In this document: piece after piece, positions 1 through 7,403 of the stretch | How the letters are laid out: each line of letters begins with the position of its first letter | Position numbering within the stretch: the first letter of the stretch is position 1 | Origin: Hydrogenophaga sp. | GTDB lineage: Bacteria > Pseudomonadota > Gammaproteobacteria > Burkholderiales > Burkholderiaceae_C | DNA: 64,000 nt | Assembly (NCBI RefSeq): GCF_026125825.1 | Contig: NZ_JAHCKK010000001.1 | Location: 124,001-188,000 of the forward strand | Reading direction: 5' to 3' | The notes under the pieces: model-generated | The model's input: only the letters and a program-made list of their open reading frames with translations | The model's database searches: none | Told to the model about the DNA's origin: nothing | Made by a program: the position numbers and the translations under genes

Positions 1-1
1 T

Positions 2-106
2 CGATGCTTCTACGACCTCGTCATTGAGGTGGCCCTAGTTCGGCCGGGACCGATTCAGGGCGGCATGGTGCATCCGTACTTGAATCGTCGCCAAGGCAAG
101 GAGCCG
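2..106 (+). pseudogene. dnaE2: dnaE2 (error-prone DNA polymerase) internal fragment
   Basis: Frame 2 from the window edge reads a peptide containing [18 protein letters not shown] and then [16 protein letters not shown] recognise this as the conserved stretch of the DnaE2/ImuC error-prone polymerase III alpha subunit. The similarity stops after EPV near position 97 and the frame closes with TGA at 104-106, so the gene is cut here. The rest of the polymerase is not in the following sequence. The upstream part lies outside the window, so I cannot tell whether a long 5' portion survives. The break is probably the scar of an older insertion or deletion. Confidence 0.6.
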
Positions 107-114
107 GTCAGGCG

Positions 115-540
115 TTGCCCCAAGTGATGGGTGTAGCGCGGACCTTCTGGGAGAAGGCGACAGCGACACACGTCTACTGCGCCCACCCTACCCACGTTTT
201 TGCGATGTCTTGGCGCCACCGTGCACTGGGACCAATTAAGGCCATGAACAACAGCGCGTGGCAAGCAGCGCGCTCAAGGGCTGGTCTGGGCGATCTGCAT
301 GTCCACGACCTTCGCCATACTGTGGGCATGCGACTGCGTGAGGCCGGCGTCAGTGAGTCGACCCGGCGGGACGTTCTGTGGCACAGCAATCGCTCCGTCA
401 CGGACCACTACTCAATGGCCCAGATTCGAGAGATCCATGAGGCCCTAGAGAAGATCACGCAGCCGACAAATGGCTGGAACAAGAGCCTCCAGGCACTGAA
501 GGCAGAGCATGCGTTGCGAAAAGCCAGCAAGCAGGTGTAG
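115..540 (+). pseudogene. Tyrosine integrase remnant (C-terminal catalytic part)
   Basis: The reading frame carries the end of a phage-type tyrosine recombinase: LHVHDLRHTVGMRLREAG with the H-x-x-R box, then an LWHSNRS block, then the tyrosine box HYSMAQ. The first catalytic arginine and the N-terminal arm-binding and core-binding domains are missing. Similarity is clear only from about position 185. Together with the adjacent tRNA-Arg and the pair of 9-bp direct repeats just downstream, this looks like the relic of an older integrative element. It is distinct from the complete prophage to the right, whose own integrase is intact. Confidence 0.7.
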
Positions 541-566
541 GGCATCGGTTGCAGAGGGGGATTCCG

Positions 567-586
567 AGTCCCGCAAAAGTCCCGCA
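567..586. repeat. Tandem 9-bp repeats, possible old integrase arm sites
   Basis: The 9-mer AGTCCCGCA occurs at 567-575 and again at 578-586, an 11-bp step. It lies just after the integrase remnant and before tRNA-Arg. Arm-type integrase binding sites commonly sit in this position. That role is inferred from position and spacing only. Confidence 0.4.
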
Positions 587-589
587 GCA

Positions 590-626
590 AAGAAAAACGG
601 GTTAGCCCTTGTGGAGCTAACCCGTT
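590..626 (-). terminator. Intrinsic terminator of tRNA-Arg
   Basis: A perfect 11-bp inverted repeat (AACGGGTTAGC at 596-606, complement at 616-626, 9-nt loop) lies just downstream of tRNA-Arg on the minus strand. On that strand it is followed by a T-rich run (590-597 read in reverse). Confidence 0.8.
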
Positions 627-644
627 GTTCTAGAACGTAAATTC

Positions 645-721
645 TGGTGCGGCTGGCAGGAATTGAACCCACGACCCCTTGGTTCGTAGCCAAGTACTCT
701 ATCCAACTGAGCTACAGCCGC
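645..721 (-). tRNA. tRNA-Arg(ACG)
   Basis: The reverse complement folds as a 77-nt cloverleaf. The acceptor stem GCGGCTG pairs with CAGCCGC, the anticodon stem-loop is CTTGG-CTACGAA-CCAAG with anticodon ACG, the T loop is TTCAATT, and the 3' CCA is encoded. It is intact, although the integrase remnant beside it suggests it once served as an attachment site. Confidence 0.95.
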
Positions 722-749
722 GAAGCCTCGAATTATAGCAGCATTTTTT

Positions 750-795
750 TGGTAGGCCGTGTTGGACTTGAACCAACGACCAAAGGATTATGAGT
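750..795. repeat. attL: 46-bp duplicated 3' half of the tRNA
   Basis: Identical base for base to 39461-39506. It runs from the CCA end through the T arm to the anticodon of a tRNA and then departs into unrelated sequence at 796. It is a truncated tRNA and would not give a functional product. Confidence 0.93.
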
Positions 796-1007
796 GCGGT
801 AGCGTTTTGAGCAGCGGCGCGGCTTGCGGCGGCGTTCTTTCCGCATCCATGCTCGCGCTACTCCGCACTTGCAGTCCTTCGTTGCGGAAACCCCTCGAAG
901 CTTCGCTCCTAGGACTTTCCCTAGGTACAGCAAGATCGCCTCCAGCAACGAGACGCCGTCTGTGATTTGATCCCCTCCCCTAGTGACTATCAGCCTGGAG
1001 GGCGATC

Positions 1008-1430
1008 GTGAAACGGAAGGCAAAGAGGGAGATGCTATCGAGGCAGGGGCGCATCACCGAGTGGCGCGCCACCGTCTTCCCCCACACGTACAGCAGCGCC
1101 GAAACGGGCGTCCGACCAAGCACGCCCTACTTAGAGCTGATAGGTTCGTTTTCTGAATCAGTCAAGGACGTCACCAGGTTCCGGCTCAGTGTTGCCGTGG
1201 GACCGACCCTTGTCGAGAGGGGGGAGGTTCCCTCTGTCGGTTTCATTCACAAGGCCAAGCCAGAAATCGAAGGCATCCTCACCCTCTCAAGCGATGAATT
1301 CTCCGCTTTACTGACGCTCGCCACATCTGGCACACCGATCATGTTGGACTGCATGTTTCAGATGCCCCGTTATGGCTCAGCTTTTATCCAGAATGCGGAA
1401 TTCACTGGAGTAGGTTCCGCTTCTACCTAG
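1008..1430 (+). CDS. Hypothetical prophage cargo protein
   Basis: A 140-aa protein starting at GTG 1008, with a GGAGGG ribosome binding site at 996-1001. The next in-frame ATG at 1032 is less well placed. There is no signal peptide, membrane segment or motif I recognise. It has a basic N-terminus (KRKAKRE) and a mixed alpha/beta-looking body. It is the first gene inside attL, next to two lipoprotein genes on the same strand. Genes in this place are often lysogenic-conversion cargo, but no function can be assigned. Confidence 0.6.
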   Translation: MKRKAKREMLSRQGRITEWRATVFPHTYSSAETGVRPSTPYLELIGSFSESVKDVTRFRLSVAVGPTLVERGEVPSVGFIHKAKPEIEGILTLSSDEFSALLTLATSGTPIMLDCMFQMPRYGSAFIQNAEFTGVGSAST

Positions 1431-1602
1431 ATCTACAGCGGAATAGGACGGGGCGGCGCATAGCCACATCACGAGCCTGGACAGAGCGTTATGCACTGAG
1501 TTTTCTTGCGAAACATCACATTCTGGCCCACGACTCTTCAGCCACAATCCACAAAAACAATAGCACCTGAAGCTTGCGCGTATCCATACAGGAGGTTGAG
1601 AC

Positions 1603-2103
1603 ATGCGGTCTGTTCTTATCGCAGCAGTGATTTTGAGTGGATGCGCAGCGCCGCAGCTCGCCACTGTCAACATCGAATCCCCTTTTGACGCGACCCAGGC
1701 GAAACTCCAGACGCAAGATGGGCTGAACTCCATCAAGGGCAGTGGGTTCCTCCGTCAGCGCGGCGGCGGCGTGGTTACATGCGCAGGGTCCGAAGTTGTC
1801 CTGATCCCGGCCACCTACTACGCTAGAGAGAGAATTGCGCACCTGTACGGTACAGGCGGGATCAACAGGCACCGGCTCAATCCAACTTTCGTCCCAGACC
1901 CTCCCGAGTACCGGACTTTCACCAAGAAAACCCGCTGCGACGCACAGGGCAACTTCATGTTCGAGCGAGTGGCTGACGGTGATTTCTTTGTGACAACTGG
2001 AGTGCATTGGCAGGTGGGTGGCACCAACCAGGGCGGGCCGATCATGAGCCGGGCACGCGTTGCCGGCGGGGAGACCATCAACATCGTGATCTCTGGCGAC
2101 TGA
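1603..2103 (+). CDS. Predicted lipoprotein, function unknown
   Basis: A 166-aa protein with a strong AGGAGG Shine-Dalgarno at 1590-1595. The N-terminus is a lipoprotein signal (MRSVLIAAVILSGC) with lipobox LSGC, cysteine at residue 14. The mature part has four further cysteines or so and a C-terminal segment (GNFMFERVADGDFFV) resembling the beta-sandwich of carboxypeptidase-regulatory-like domains. It should be exported and lipid-anchored. It stands just upstream of a second lipoprotein gene. Placement in prophage cargo suggests a role in the lysogen's envelope, which is inference only. Confidence 0.75.
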   Translation: MRSVLIAAVILSGCAAPQLATVNIESPFDATQAKLQTQDGLNSIKGSGFLRQRGGGVVTCAGSEVVLIPATYYARERIAHLYGTGGINRHRLNPTFVPDPPEYRTFTKKTRCDAQGNFMFERVADGDFFVTTGVHWQVGGTNQGGPIMSRARVAGGETINIVISGD

Positions 2104-2183
2104 TCGCCCGCTGGGCAAGTAGTAGCTCTTCTTGTGAGATTTGAGGGACTGCTTCGGCAGATGGGTTGACAAAGGGAGACATC

Positions 2184-2549
2184 ATGCGAATCGCATTTTT
2201 GGCCACTGTCGTGGCACTCACCGGATGCGCCGGATCTGCCATGCTTGTTCGAGACGGCAAGGCCTACTCTGCAGAGATCAGCAAAGCTACTCGAACGATG
2301 ACGGCGACCATTGATGGTGAAGTGTACAAAGGAGACTTGGTGCTCAACCAAACCTTTGGATTCGGGACTGGCTTCAGCGCAGGCCGAGTTGGGTTCGGAA
2401 GCATGGTCGGGGTTGGAAACCAGGCCCGTGCGACCCTCATTTCTCCCTCAAACAAAATCCTGCGTTGCGACCTCACACTCCAGTCGTTTAGCGCTCAAGG
2501 GGTGTGTCAAGACCCGCAGGGTAATGTTTACGACGTAGTGGCGAAATGA
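2184..2549 (+). CDS. Predicted small lipoprotein
   Basis: Read from ATG 2184 the product is 121 aa, with signal MRIAFLATVVALTGC and lipobox LTGC. AGGGAG at 2173-2178 supports this start over the upstream TTG at 2166. The mature region contains a repeated beta-rich pattern, a glycine-rich FGFGTGFSAGRVGFGS stretch, and two late cysteines that could form a disulfide. It overlaps the next gene by an ATGA junction at 2546, so the two are probably co-translated. Family unknown to me. Confidence 0.72.
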   Translation: MRIAFLATVVALTGCAGSAMLVRDGKAYSAEISKATRTMTATIDGEVYKGDLVLNQTFGFGTGFSAGRVGFGSMVGVGNQARATLISPSNKILRCDLTLQSFSAQGVCQDPQGNVYDVVAK

Positions 2550-2923
2550 CGATGACCCCTAACGACATCACATCGAAGCAAGATCAGGCGACGGGGGATA
2601 CTACGTTGGTATTCAAGAGCGCCACTGAAGGGGAGATCTCCATGACACTCAATCTTGAGCTTCAGTCCAGACTTCTTGCGGCGCTGCTTGCCAAAACTCC
2701 CGGCCCCCAACATACGCAGCAAGGCCAGTTTCATTCGCGGACATTAAGAACCATCGGTGTCCAGCCATTTCGCCTAGCGAGTGGGCATCCTGGCCTTCAG
2801 TTTTTGGTTGGGCCTGGCCAGGCCGTTGACGTGGCTTTTCCTCAAGACTCAGTACCAGTGATCCAAAAATGTCTTGCACAACTCGCCTCCGGAAAGCCCC
2901 TGGAAGCAGGGACCAAGCACTGA
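2546..2923 (+). CDS. Hypothetical protein coupled to the lipoprotein gene
   Basis: A 125-aa soluble protein whose ATG overlaps the stop of the upstream lipoprotein gene (ATGA). No signal peptide or membrane helix is visible. It has a beta-strand-rich N-terminal half and an amphipathic C-terminal helix (VPVIQKCLAQLASG). I do not recognise a family. The overlap argues that it is a genuine gene. Confidence 0.55.
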   Translation: MTMTPNDITSKQDQATGDTTLVFKSATEGEISMTLNLELQSRLLAALLAKTPGPQHTQQGQFHSRTLRTIGVQPFRLASGHPGLQFLVGPGQAVDVAFPQDSVPVIQKCLAQLASGKPLEAGTKH

Positions 2924-3047
2924 CACTTTACTCTGGAACTACGTATCTGCATACGTAGCCCCCTGCCCGCCTACAGCTAACCTGAGGTGAGGGCCCGGTG
3001 ATAATGCGGCCACGTCGCCGTTTGAGCTGACGACTGGAGAGGGATTC

Positions 3048-3341
3048 ATGGGGAGGCCGCTTTTCGGGGAGAAGGAACCAAGCTTCGGCGAGGCAATCCT
3101 AAAGTTGATCGGACACGCCATTGGTGGTGCCGTATTGTTTGTGTCTCTAGCCGCGCTGGCGTGGGGCTTGGGCTGGGCAGTGGCTCAGCTGCATCGCATA
3201 CACCCCTTTAGCGACTCAGTGTTGCGGCTTTTACATGGTGCGGAGGTGGGGATTCTCTACCTAGACATCGCGCTTAGTGCTATCGTCCTGCTCGTCGGGG
3301 CATACCGATTCGTCAGAGAAATTACAGGAGCATCGCAATGA
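3048..3341 (+). CDS. Small membrane protein, two predicted TM helices
   Basis: A 97-aa protein with hydrophobic segments at about residues 24-44 (IGGAVLFVSLAALAWGLGWAV) and 66-87, and a GGAGAGG-like ribosome binding region just before ATG 3048. It overlaps the next small membrane ORF through ATGA at 3338. Two adjoining mini membrane proteins in cargo could be an exclusion or envelope factor. They are far from the lysis cassette, so I do not call either a holin. Confidence 0.6.
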   Translation: MGRPLFGEKEPSFGEAILKLIGHAIGGAVLFVSLAALAWGLGWAVAQLHRIHPFSDSVLRLLHGAEVGILYLDIALSAIVLLVGAYRFVREITGASQ

Positions 3342-3493
3342 ACAAGCTTTGGAGGTCCTTCACCGAAGGCTTTGTGGGTTCGTTCGTCCTGGCAGGGGCC
3401 ATCGTCATGTCGATCGTCTCTGTAGCCTCTGCTTTTGTGAATGGCTCGCTCGAACAAGAACGCCACAACCACGACGGTAAGACTCAGACCTGA
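3338..3493 (+). CDS. 51-aa single-pass membrane protein
   Basis: An ORF of 51 codons beginning at the ATG that overlaps the stop of the upstream membrane protein. It has a hydrophobic core from about residue 12 to 34 (FVGSFVLAGAIVMSIVSVAS) followed by a short polar tail rich in His and Asn. It is followed 20 bp later by a clear terminator, which makes it the last gene of this small plus-strand unit. Function unknown. Confidence 0.5.
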   Translation: MNKLWRSFTEGFVGSFVLAGAIVMSIVSVASAFVNGSLEQERHNHDGKTQT

Positions 3494-3513
3494 TCGGCCC
3501 TGCAGTCACAACC

Positions 3514-3538
3514 AAGCCCGCCCCGAGCGGGCTTTTTT
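3514..3538 (+). terminator. Intrinsic terminator
   Basis: AAGCCCG at 3514-3520 pairs with CGGGCTT at 3528-3534 and a T run follows to 3538. It closes the 1008-3493 plus-strand cluster. Confidence 0.8.
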
Positions 3539-3606
3539 ACGCCATTGTTGTAAGCCTCCTCAACCTTGCGCGGCAGCCGCATGTCGACTCGCAAGAAAAC
3601 AGAGCC

Positions 3607-3990
3607 TTGAGACTGTATATTTACACAGTGTTTTACGAACTGCAACGGACTCGCCTGGAAGGCAAATTGATCGCCCGCCATGAGATGGGCCAGGATCCGT
3701 TTGTCCGCGGAATCCTCACCGTTCGAGAAAGGCACGTGCGTGAGCTCGGGCGGCACTCAATCGTGGCCAGCTTCAGCGCGTCAGGTGTGCACGACCTCTA
3801 TGACGTGACGATCCGGCATACCGATTCATGCGGCTATCTGGTGCTGACGGGGTTCGAGCACCGCACCGATCTGCCAGGCCGCCCCGTGGACTTCGCTCAA
3901 AGCTGGATCTTGCGCATCTGCAAAGACCAAAGCCAGCCGGCCAGCCTGGAGGCAATCATGTCGCGGGCGAAAGAAACCGCGGGAGCGTGA
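3607..3990 (+). CDS. Hypothetical phage protein
   Basis: A 127-aa frame opening with TTG at 3607. A GTG at 3628 and an ATG at 3685 are alternative starts, and none has a convincing ribosome binding site. The product is soluble and beta-rich with several His and Arg residues. I recognise no domain. It converges with the SRAP gene: its stop at 3988-3990 abuts the SRAP stop at 3991. Confidence 0.5.
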   Translation: MRLYIYTVFYELQRTRLEGKLIARHEMGQDPFVRGILTVRERHVRELGRHSIVASFSASGVHDLYDVTIRHTDSCGYLVLTGFEHRTDLPGRPVDFAQSWILRICKDQSQPASLEAIMSRAKETAGA

Positions 3991-4665
3991 TCAATCGCGC
4001 GGGCCTGCGTCGAACAGCTCAACCGGCGTCAGCCGCAGCAGTTCCTGGGCCTCCTGCACCGTCCCTGCGAGCCATTGGTCCACATCGGATTGCTCGATGG
4101 CGATGACGCTGCGCTTGTCCTGCTGGGCAAACGGCAGGGGCATCTTGGTTGCCGGGTCGACGTCAGGCTTGTGCATTCGCTTCATCAGCGGGTGGCTGTT
4201 GGCGTGCAGGGTCAGCATGGTGTAACTCTCGACCTCTTCACCGGTGGCGGGGTCTTTCCAGACGTTCCACAGGCCGGCTAAGCCCCAAGGGTCGCCATCG
4301 GCCCGCCGGAAGCGCCACCACTCGTTCTTGCCCGTCTCCCAGTTCGGCTCGTCGAACCAGTCTGCCGGGATGATGCAGCGCTGCCCGCGCGCCCAGGGGT
4401 GCTTGTAGCTGGCCTTCTCGGTCAGCTCCTCGCTGCGGGCGTTGTTCGTCGCGTACTTGATGTCTGCGGTCTTCGAGAACCATGGGATCAGGCCCCAGCG
4501 CCCGACCACCAGCTCGCGGTCGTACCCTGCCTCGTCGCGCGCGCGGCGAATGAACGGCCCGGGCTTGCGCGGCGCCACGATCCCACCATCCCAGGCGAGA
4601 TCATTCCGCGGCCGCCAGTGTTTGCGGATACCGGCCTCTTTCGTCGATCCGTACAGGTTGCACAT
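3991..4665 (-). CDS. SRAP-family protein (HMCES/YedK-like), abasic-site DNA crosslinker
   Basis: A 224-aa protein starting MCNLYG. The start at 4665 is chosen because SRAP proteins need Cys2 at the mature N-terminus once Met is removed. Members crosslink covalently to abasic sites in single-stranded DNA through this Cys. Visible family marks are Cys2, the TNNARSE block (Asn74/75), RCIIPADWFDE (usually RC-x-x-P-x-x-G-F-Y-E) with Glu106, and the LHANSHPLMKRMH region. The usual GFYEW and HxRMP blocks are altered here, as if this were a diverged phage branch. A longer frame opens at 4701, but its extra N-terminus would bury the catalytic Cys. Role in the phage is unknown; protection of damaged or modified DNA is plausible. 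Confidence 0.85.
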   Translation of the reverse strand: MCNLYGSTKEAGIRKHWRPRNDLAWDGGIVAPRKPGPFIRRARDEAGYDRELVVGRWGLIPWFSKTADIKYATNNARSEELTEKASYKHPWARGQRCIIPADWFDEPNWETGKNEWWRFRRADGDPWGLAGLWNVWKDPATGEEVESYTMLTLHANSHPLMKRMHKPDVDPATKMPLPFAQQDKRSVIAIEQSDVDQWLAGTVQEAQELLRLTPVELFDAGPRD

Positions 4666-4699
4666 GGCGCCAGCATACCCCCGCCAGTACCATGAGGCC

Positions 4700-4906
4700 A
4701 TGGAACCTGAGCACCCTACCCTGCTGCGCCGGCCGTCTTTTGGCCGAAGTCAGGCGCAGACAGAAGAATTCCTTCAGGGACGCCCACAGGACTATGAGGT
4801 TCGTAAGGCTGGCGACGTGTGGGTTGTTTTCGCAAAGGCCCAAGGAGTGGTGGTCTATGCAGGCCCCGGGCCGGTCAAGGTGCTCAGGTCGCCAGCGCCA
4901 TTCTAG
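4700..4906 (+). CDS. Short hypothetical protein
   Basis: A 68-aa frame starting at ATG 4700, divergent from the SRAP gene. The product has a basic N-terminal half and a beta-strand-like C-terminal half (DVWVVFAKAQGVVVYAGPG). No motif is recognised and the ribosome binding site is weak. It may be real because it fills the gap and reads like a compact domain, but codon evidence alone is thin. Confidence 0.35.
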   Translation: MEPEHPTLLRRPSFGRSQAQTEEFLQGRPQDYEVRKAGDVWVVFAKAQGVVVYAGPGPVKVLRSPAPF

Positions 4907-4954
4907 GAGAGCACTTTGACCCGAGACGACGAGGCCGACAGCGCCCGTCGTCAT

Positions 4955-5104
4955 TCAAAGACAATGGTTGCTCACAGTGTCGATCTTGCTCCAGACCTCG
5001 CTGGCCCGCCGGCCCCATTGATCTGCGCCCATCCCCACTTCCTCGGGGCTGTAGACCGCGCAGATGTTGGCGTGGGCGTGAACTCCCAACTGCGCATATT
5101 TCAT
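4955..5104 (-). CDS. 49-aa ORF, doubtful
   Basis: A 49-aa minus-strand frame beginning MKYAQLGVHAHANICAVYS. Composition is protein-like and it occupies most of the otherwise empty 4907-5206 interval. No strong ribosome binding site is seen. It could be the degraded end of a longer gene. I see no other gene or RNA signal in this interval. Confidence 0.3.
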   Translation of the reverse strand: MKYAQLGVHAHANICAVYSPEEVGMGADQWGRRASEVWSKIDTVSNHCL

Positions 5105-5206
5105 CGTGCGACTCACTTTTCGTGATAAATTGCACGTTCTCTTGCTATCAGTAGCTCACCCAGTTCAACGCTGGCGCTGCGCACCGCAGCACAACCGTGG
5201 GTCGAA

Positions 5207-6349
5207 ATGTCTCCCTCTACCCTTGGCGAGGCAAACATGCCTCATTCGGGTCGCCCTATTCTTTCAAGCATGGATCGCTTCCAGCTTGTCGTCGAGGCAA
5301 TCGAAGACTATGCGATCTATATGTTGGACCCTTATGGACTCATCGAATCGTGGAGTCCGGGTGCAGAGCGCCTAAAAGGCTATCGGGCCGACGAGGTGCT
5401 GGGCAAGTCCTACAGCATGTTCTTTCGCCCCCAGGACGTGGCGGAGGGCCTTCCGGAATGGCAGTTGTCGCGGGCACGCTTGCGCGGAAAAAGCGAGGAA
5501 GAAGGCTGGCGCGTGCGCAAAGACGGGTCAGTTTTCTGGGCAAACATCATCGTCAGTCGGATCCTGGACGAGGATGGCACCCTCCTCGGCTACGCCAAGA
5601 TCACGAGAGACATCACAGAACGGCGGCGGCTTCGAGAGCTTGAGCGCTCACTCAAGCGGATGGACGAATTCATTGCCATGATCGGCCACGAGTTGCGCAA
5701 CCCGCTCGGGCCGATCCGCTACGCGTCAACCTTCATTCAGGAGCGTGGGGGCTTCGACGCGAAGCAAAGGATCGCATGGGGCATCCATGATCGACAGTTG
5801 GCCCTACTGACCCGACTGCTAGATGAGCTGTTGGATGTCGGGCGAGTCACCAGCGGGAAGCTCCGCATTTCGCCCGCCCGCATCCCATTCAAGCAAGTCC
5901 TCGACCAGGCAATCGAAACCTTTTCTTCAGAAGCCGAACATCGTGAGCGAGACCTGCAGGTGCTGCTTCCCGAGGGAGAGATTTGGGTTAACGCTGACGA
6001 GCTTCGAATTACTCAGGTTCTGCAGAATCTTCTGTCGAACGCGTTGAAGTTCACCCTGCCCGGCGGCCACATCGAGGTGCGCGCTGAGGTGTGTGAGGAG
6101 CGTCTGCGCGTCGAGGTCAAAGATGACGGCCTCGGCATGGACCCGGTAACGGTGGATGACCTTTTCCTCCTCTTTGCCCAGGGCCAAGCGCAGCGAGAGA
6201 CCCACCAACCCGGCCTTGGCATAGGGCTGGCTCTGTCGCGCATGATTGTTGAAATGCATGGCGGCGTCATCTCGGGGACGAGTCCTGGACGCGGTCAAGG
6301 AAGCGTTTTCCGTTTCGAGCTCCCAGGGGCGGAATTCAAGGCGTTCTAA
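5207..6349 (+). CDS. PAS-domain sensor histidine kinase
   Basis: A 380-aa soluble kinase. A PAS domain spans about residues 22-140 (DRFQLVVEAIEDYAIYML, then GYRADEVLGKS and the closing DITERR). HisKA follows with the phospho-acceptor His161 in IGHELRNPLG. The HATPase domain has an N box near NLLSNALKF (274-282), G1 DDGLGM (306-311) and G2 GLGIGLAL (336-343), all intact. No transmembrane helix and no receiver domain is present, and no response-regulator gene is adjacent. ATG 5237 and 5270 are alternative starts; 5237 has the best purine stretch. It lies between attL and the lysis genes, where cargo is usual, so it probably acts on host signalling. Its partner is unknown. Confidence 0.9.
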   Translation: MSPSTLGEANMPHSGRPILSSMDRFQLVVEAIEDYAIYMLDPYGLIESWSPGAERLKGYRADEVLGKSYSMFFRPQDVAEGLPEWQLSRARLRGKSEEEGWRVRKDGSVFWANIIVSRILDEDGTLLGYAKITRDITERRRLRELERSLKRMDEFIAMIGHELRNPLGPIRYASTFIQERGGFDAKQRIAWGIHDRQLALLTRLLDELLDVGRVTSGKLRISPARIPFKQVLDQAIETFSSEAEHRERDLQVLLPEGEIWVNADELRITQVLQNLLSNALKFTLPGGHIEVRAEVCEERLRVEVKDDGLGMDPVTVDDLFLLFAQGQAQRETHQPGLGIGLALSRMIVEMHGGVISGTSPGRGQGSVFRFELPGAEFKAF

Positions 6350-6392
6350 GCAGAGCCCCGACCAAAAGGCCAGGGGATCAAAGGAGACGCGG

Positions 6393-6635
6393 TTACCTAA
6401 CGTCAGCCAGCGCAGCGGCCCGGCACTCGCGGTACGTGCTGCCCACTTCGACCAACTTGTCGTTCAGCTCGCCCATGCTCACGGTCCCGTCAGGGGCGGC
6501 CTTCATTGGCGATAGCTCGGGACAGCTCGCCACCACCAGCGCGCTCGGCCCGCCCGGTGAGCGCTTCATTGGCGAGCTGCACCCCACCAGCAGGAACCCT
6601 GCAATCGCTGTACACAGTGTTCGTTTGAATTTCAC
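6393..6635 (-). CDS. Rz1-like outer-membrane spanin lipoprotein
   Basis: An 80-aa product with a lipoprotein signal (MKFKRTLCTAIAGFLLVGC), lipobox LVGC and a Ser/Pro-rich mature part. Its first half overlaps the Rz frame in another reading frame, the nested arrangement typical of Rz/Rz1. It should anchor in the outer membrane and pair with the Rz protein to fuse the membranes at lysis. It is the last gene of the late operon. Confidence 0.82.
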   Translation of the reverse strand: MKFKRTLCTAIAGFLLVGCSSPMKRSPGGPSALVVASCPELSPMKAAPDGTVSMGELNDKLVEVGSTYRECRAAALADVR

Positions 6636-6855
6636 GTTCCAGCTCCTGGCGAATCGTCACGTTCTTGGATTTGATCTTGGCGATCTCCGCAGCCGCGCCC
6701 TTCTGGCCGGCGTCATAGGCGATCCCTGCGATTCGCTCATCTCGGGCCTCCTGCGCTTCCGCTCCCTGCTTCCCGACGTGCACGCCGTAGAAGAACGTCC
6801 CGGCGAATGCGCCCACCGCCAGGGCGCCGGCAGCGATCAGTGCGTAGGCGTTCAT
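6490..6855 (-). CDS. Rz-like inner-membrane spanin
   Basis: A 121-aa protein read from ATG 6855, which overlaps the endolysin stop (ATGA). It has an N-terminal membrane anchor (about residues 5-25, ALIAAGALAVGAFAGTFFYG) followed by a long charged helix with coiled-coil character (residues 30-85). This is the standard i-spanin plan. It is embedded with Rz1 and follows the endolysin. Confidence 0.82.
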   Translation of the reverse strand: MNAYALIAAGALAVGAFAGTFFYGVHVGKQGAEAQEARDERIAGIAYDAGQKGAAAEIAKIKSKNVTIRQELEREIQTNTVYSDCRVPAGGVQLANEALTGRAERAGGGELSRAIANEGRP

Positions 6856-7403
6856 GCCAGGGCGACCCGGTGCAACACCCAACCGTGCATGAAGTCCTCT
6901 TGCTTCGGGTTGGCCTCGGCGATCTCCATGTAGCGCACGCCCTGCTGACAGTTGAGCAGGCGCACCAGCACTAGATGGCCGTCCTTGCCTCGGTGGGCCA
7001 GGTAGGCGCGTAGCGCGGCGATGGACAGGCTCCCGAGGTCGCCGTCGGCGTCGATGTCGGGATAGGTCTTGCCCTGAAGGTTGAGCACGTTCAGCCCGCG
7101 CTGCAGCATCGTCGCGGCGCGCTTGGGGCCCATGTTCACACCGGTATCCAGCAGTTCCTCGGCGACGGCCGCGCTGTGCTCGTTCACCTTGTCAAACTTC
7201 GGTTCGAGCCAATACCGGTCGAGGTAGATGGCCTTTGCCATCGATCGCGGCAGGGTGCGCATGTCGCCGTGAAAGCCCCAGGCGCGCGCGACCTGCTCGG
7301 TGATTCCGTACATGGTCGGTCCACCCTTGTCGTTCGGGTGGTTCACGTAGCCGCCCTCGCGCTCGATCAGGGAATCAATGTATGCATCGACTTTCATGCT
7401 CAT
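6852..7403 (-). CDS. Endolysin, glycoside hydrolase family 108 N-acetylmuramidase
   Basis: A 183-aa protein with the GH108 signature near the N-terminus (EREGGYVNHPNDKGGPTMYGIT, about residues 14-35), where the Glu of the EGGY motif is the presumed catalytic acid. A C-terminal peptidoglycan-binding segment is typical of the family. There is no signal peptide or SAR helix, so it depends on a holin to reach the cell wall. ATG 7403 overlaps the upstream stop by ATGA, which fixes the start. It lies between the holin candidates and the spanins. Confidence 0.9.
   Translation of the reverse strand: MSMKVDAYIDSLIEREGGYVNHPNDKGGPTMYGITEQVARAWGFHGDMRTLPRSMAKAIYLDRYWLEPKFDKVNEHSAAVAEELLDTGVNMGPKRAATMLQRGLNVLNLQGKTYPDIDADGDLGSLSIAALRAYLAHRGKDGHLVLVRLLNCQQGVRYMEIAEANPKQEDFMHGWVLHRVALA

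Noticed and set aside
3048-3493. Two small membrane proteins read as a second holin pair
   Set aside because: They are in the cargo cluster, on the opposite strand from the lysis cassette and with their own terminator. The lysis genes at 6393-8096 already include membrane proteins.
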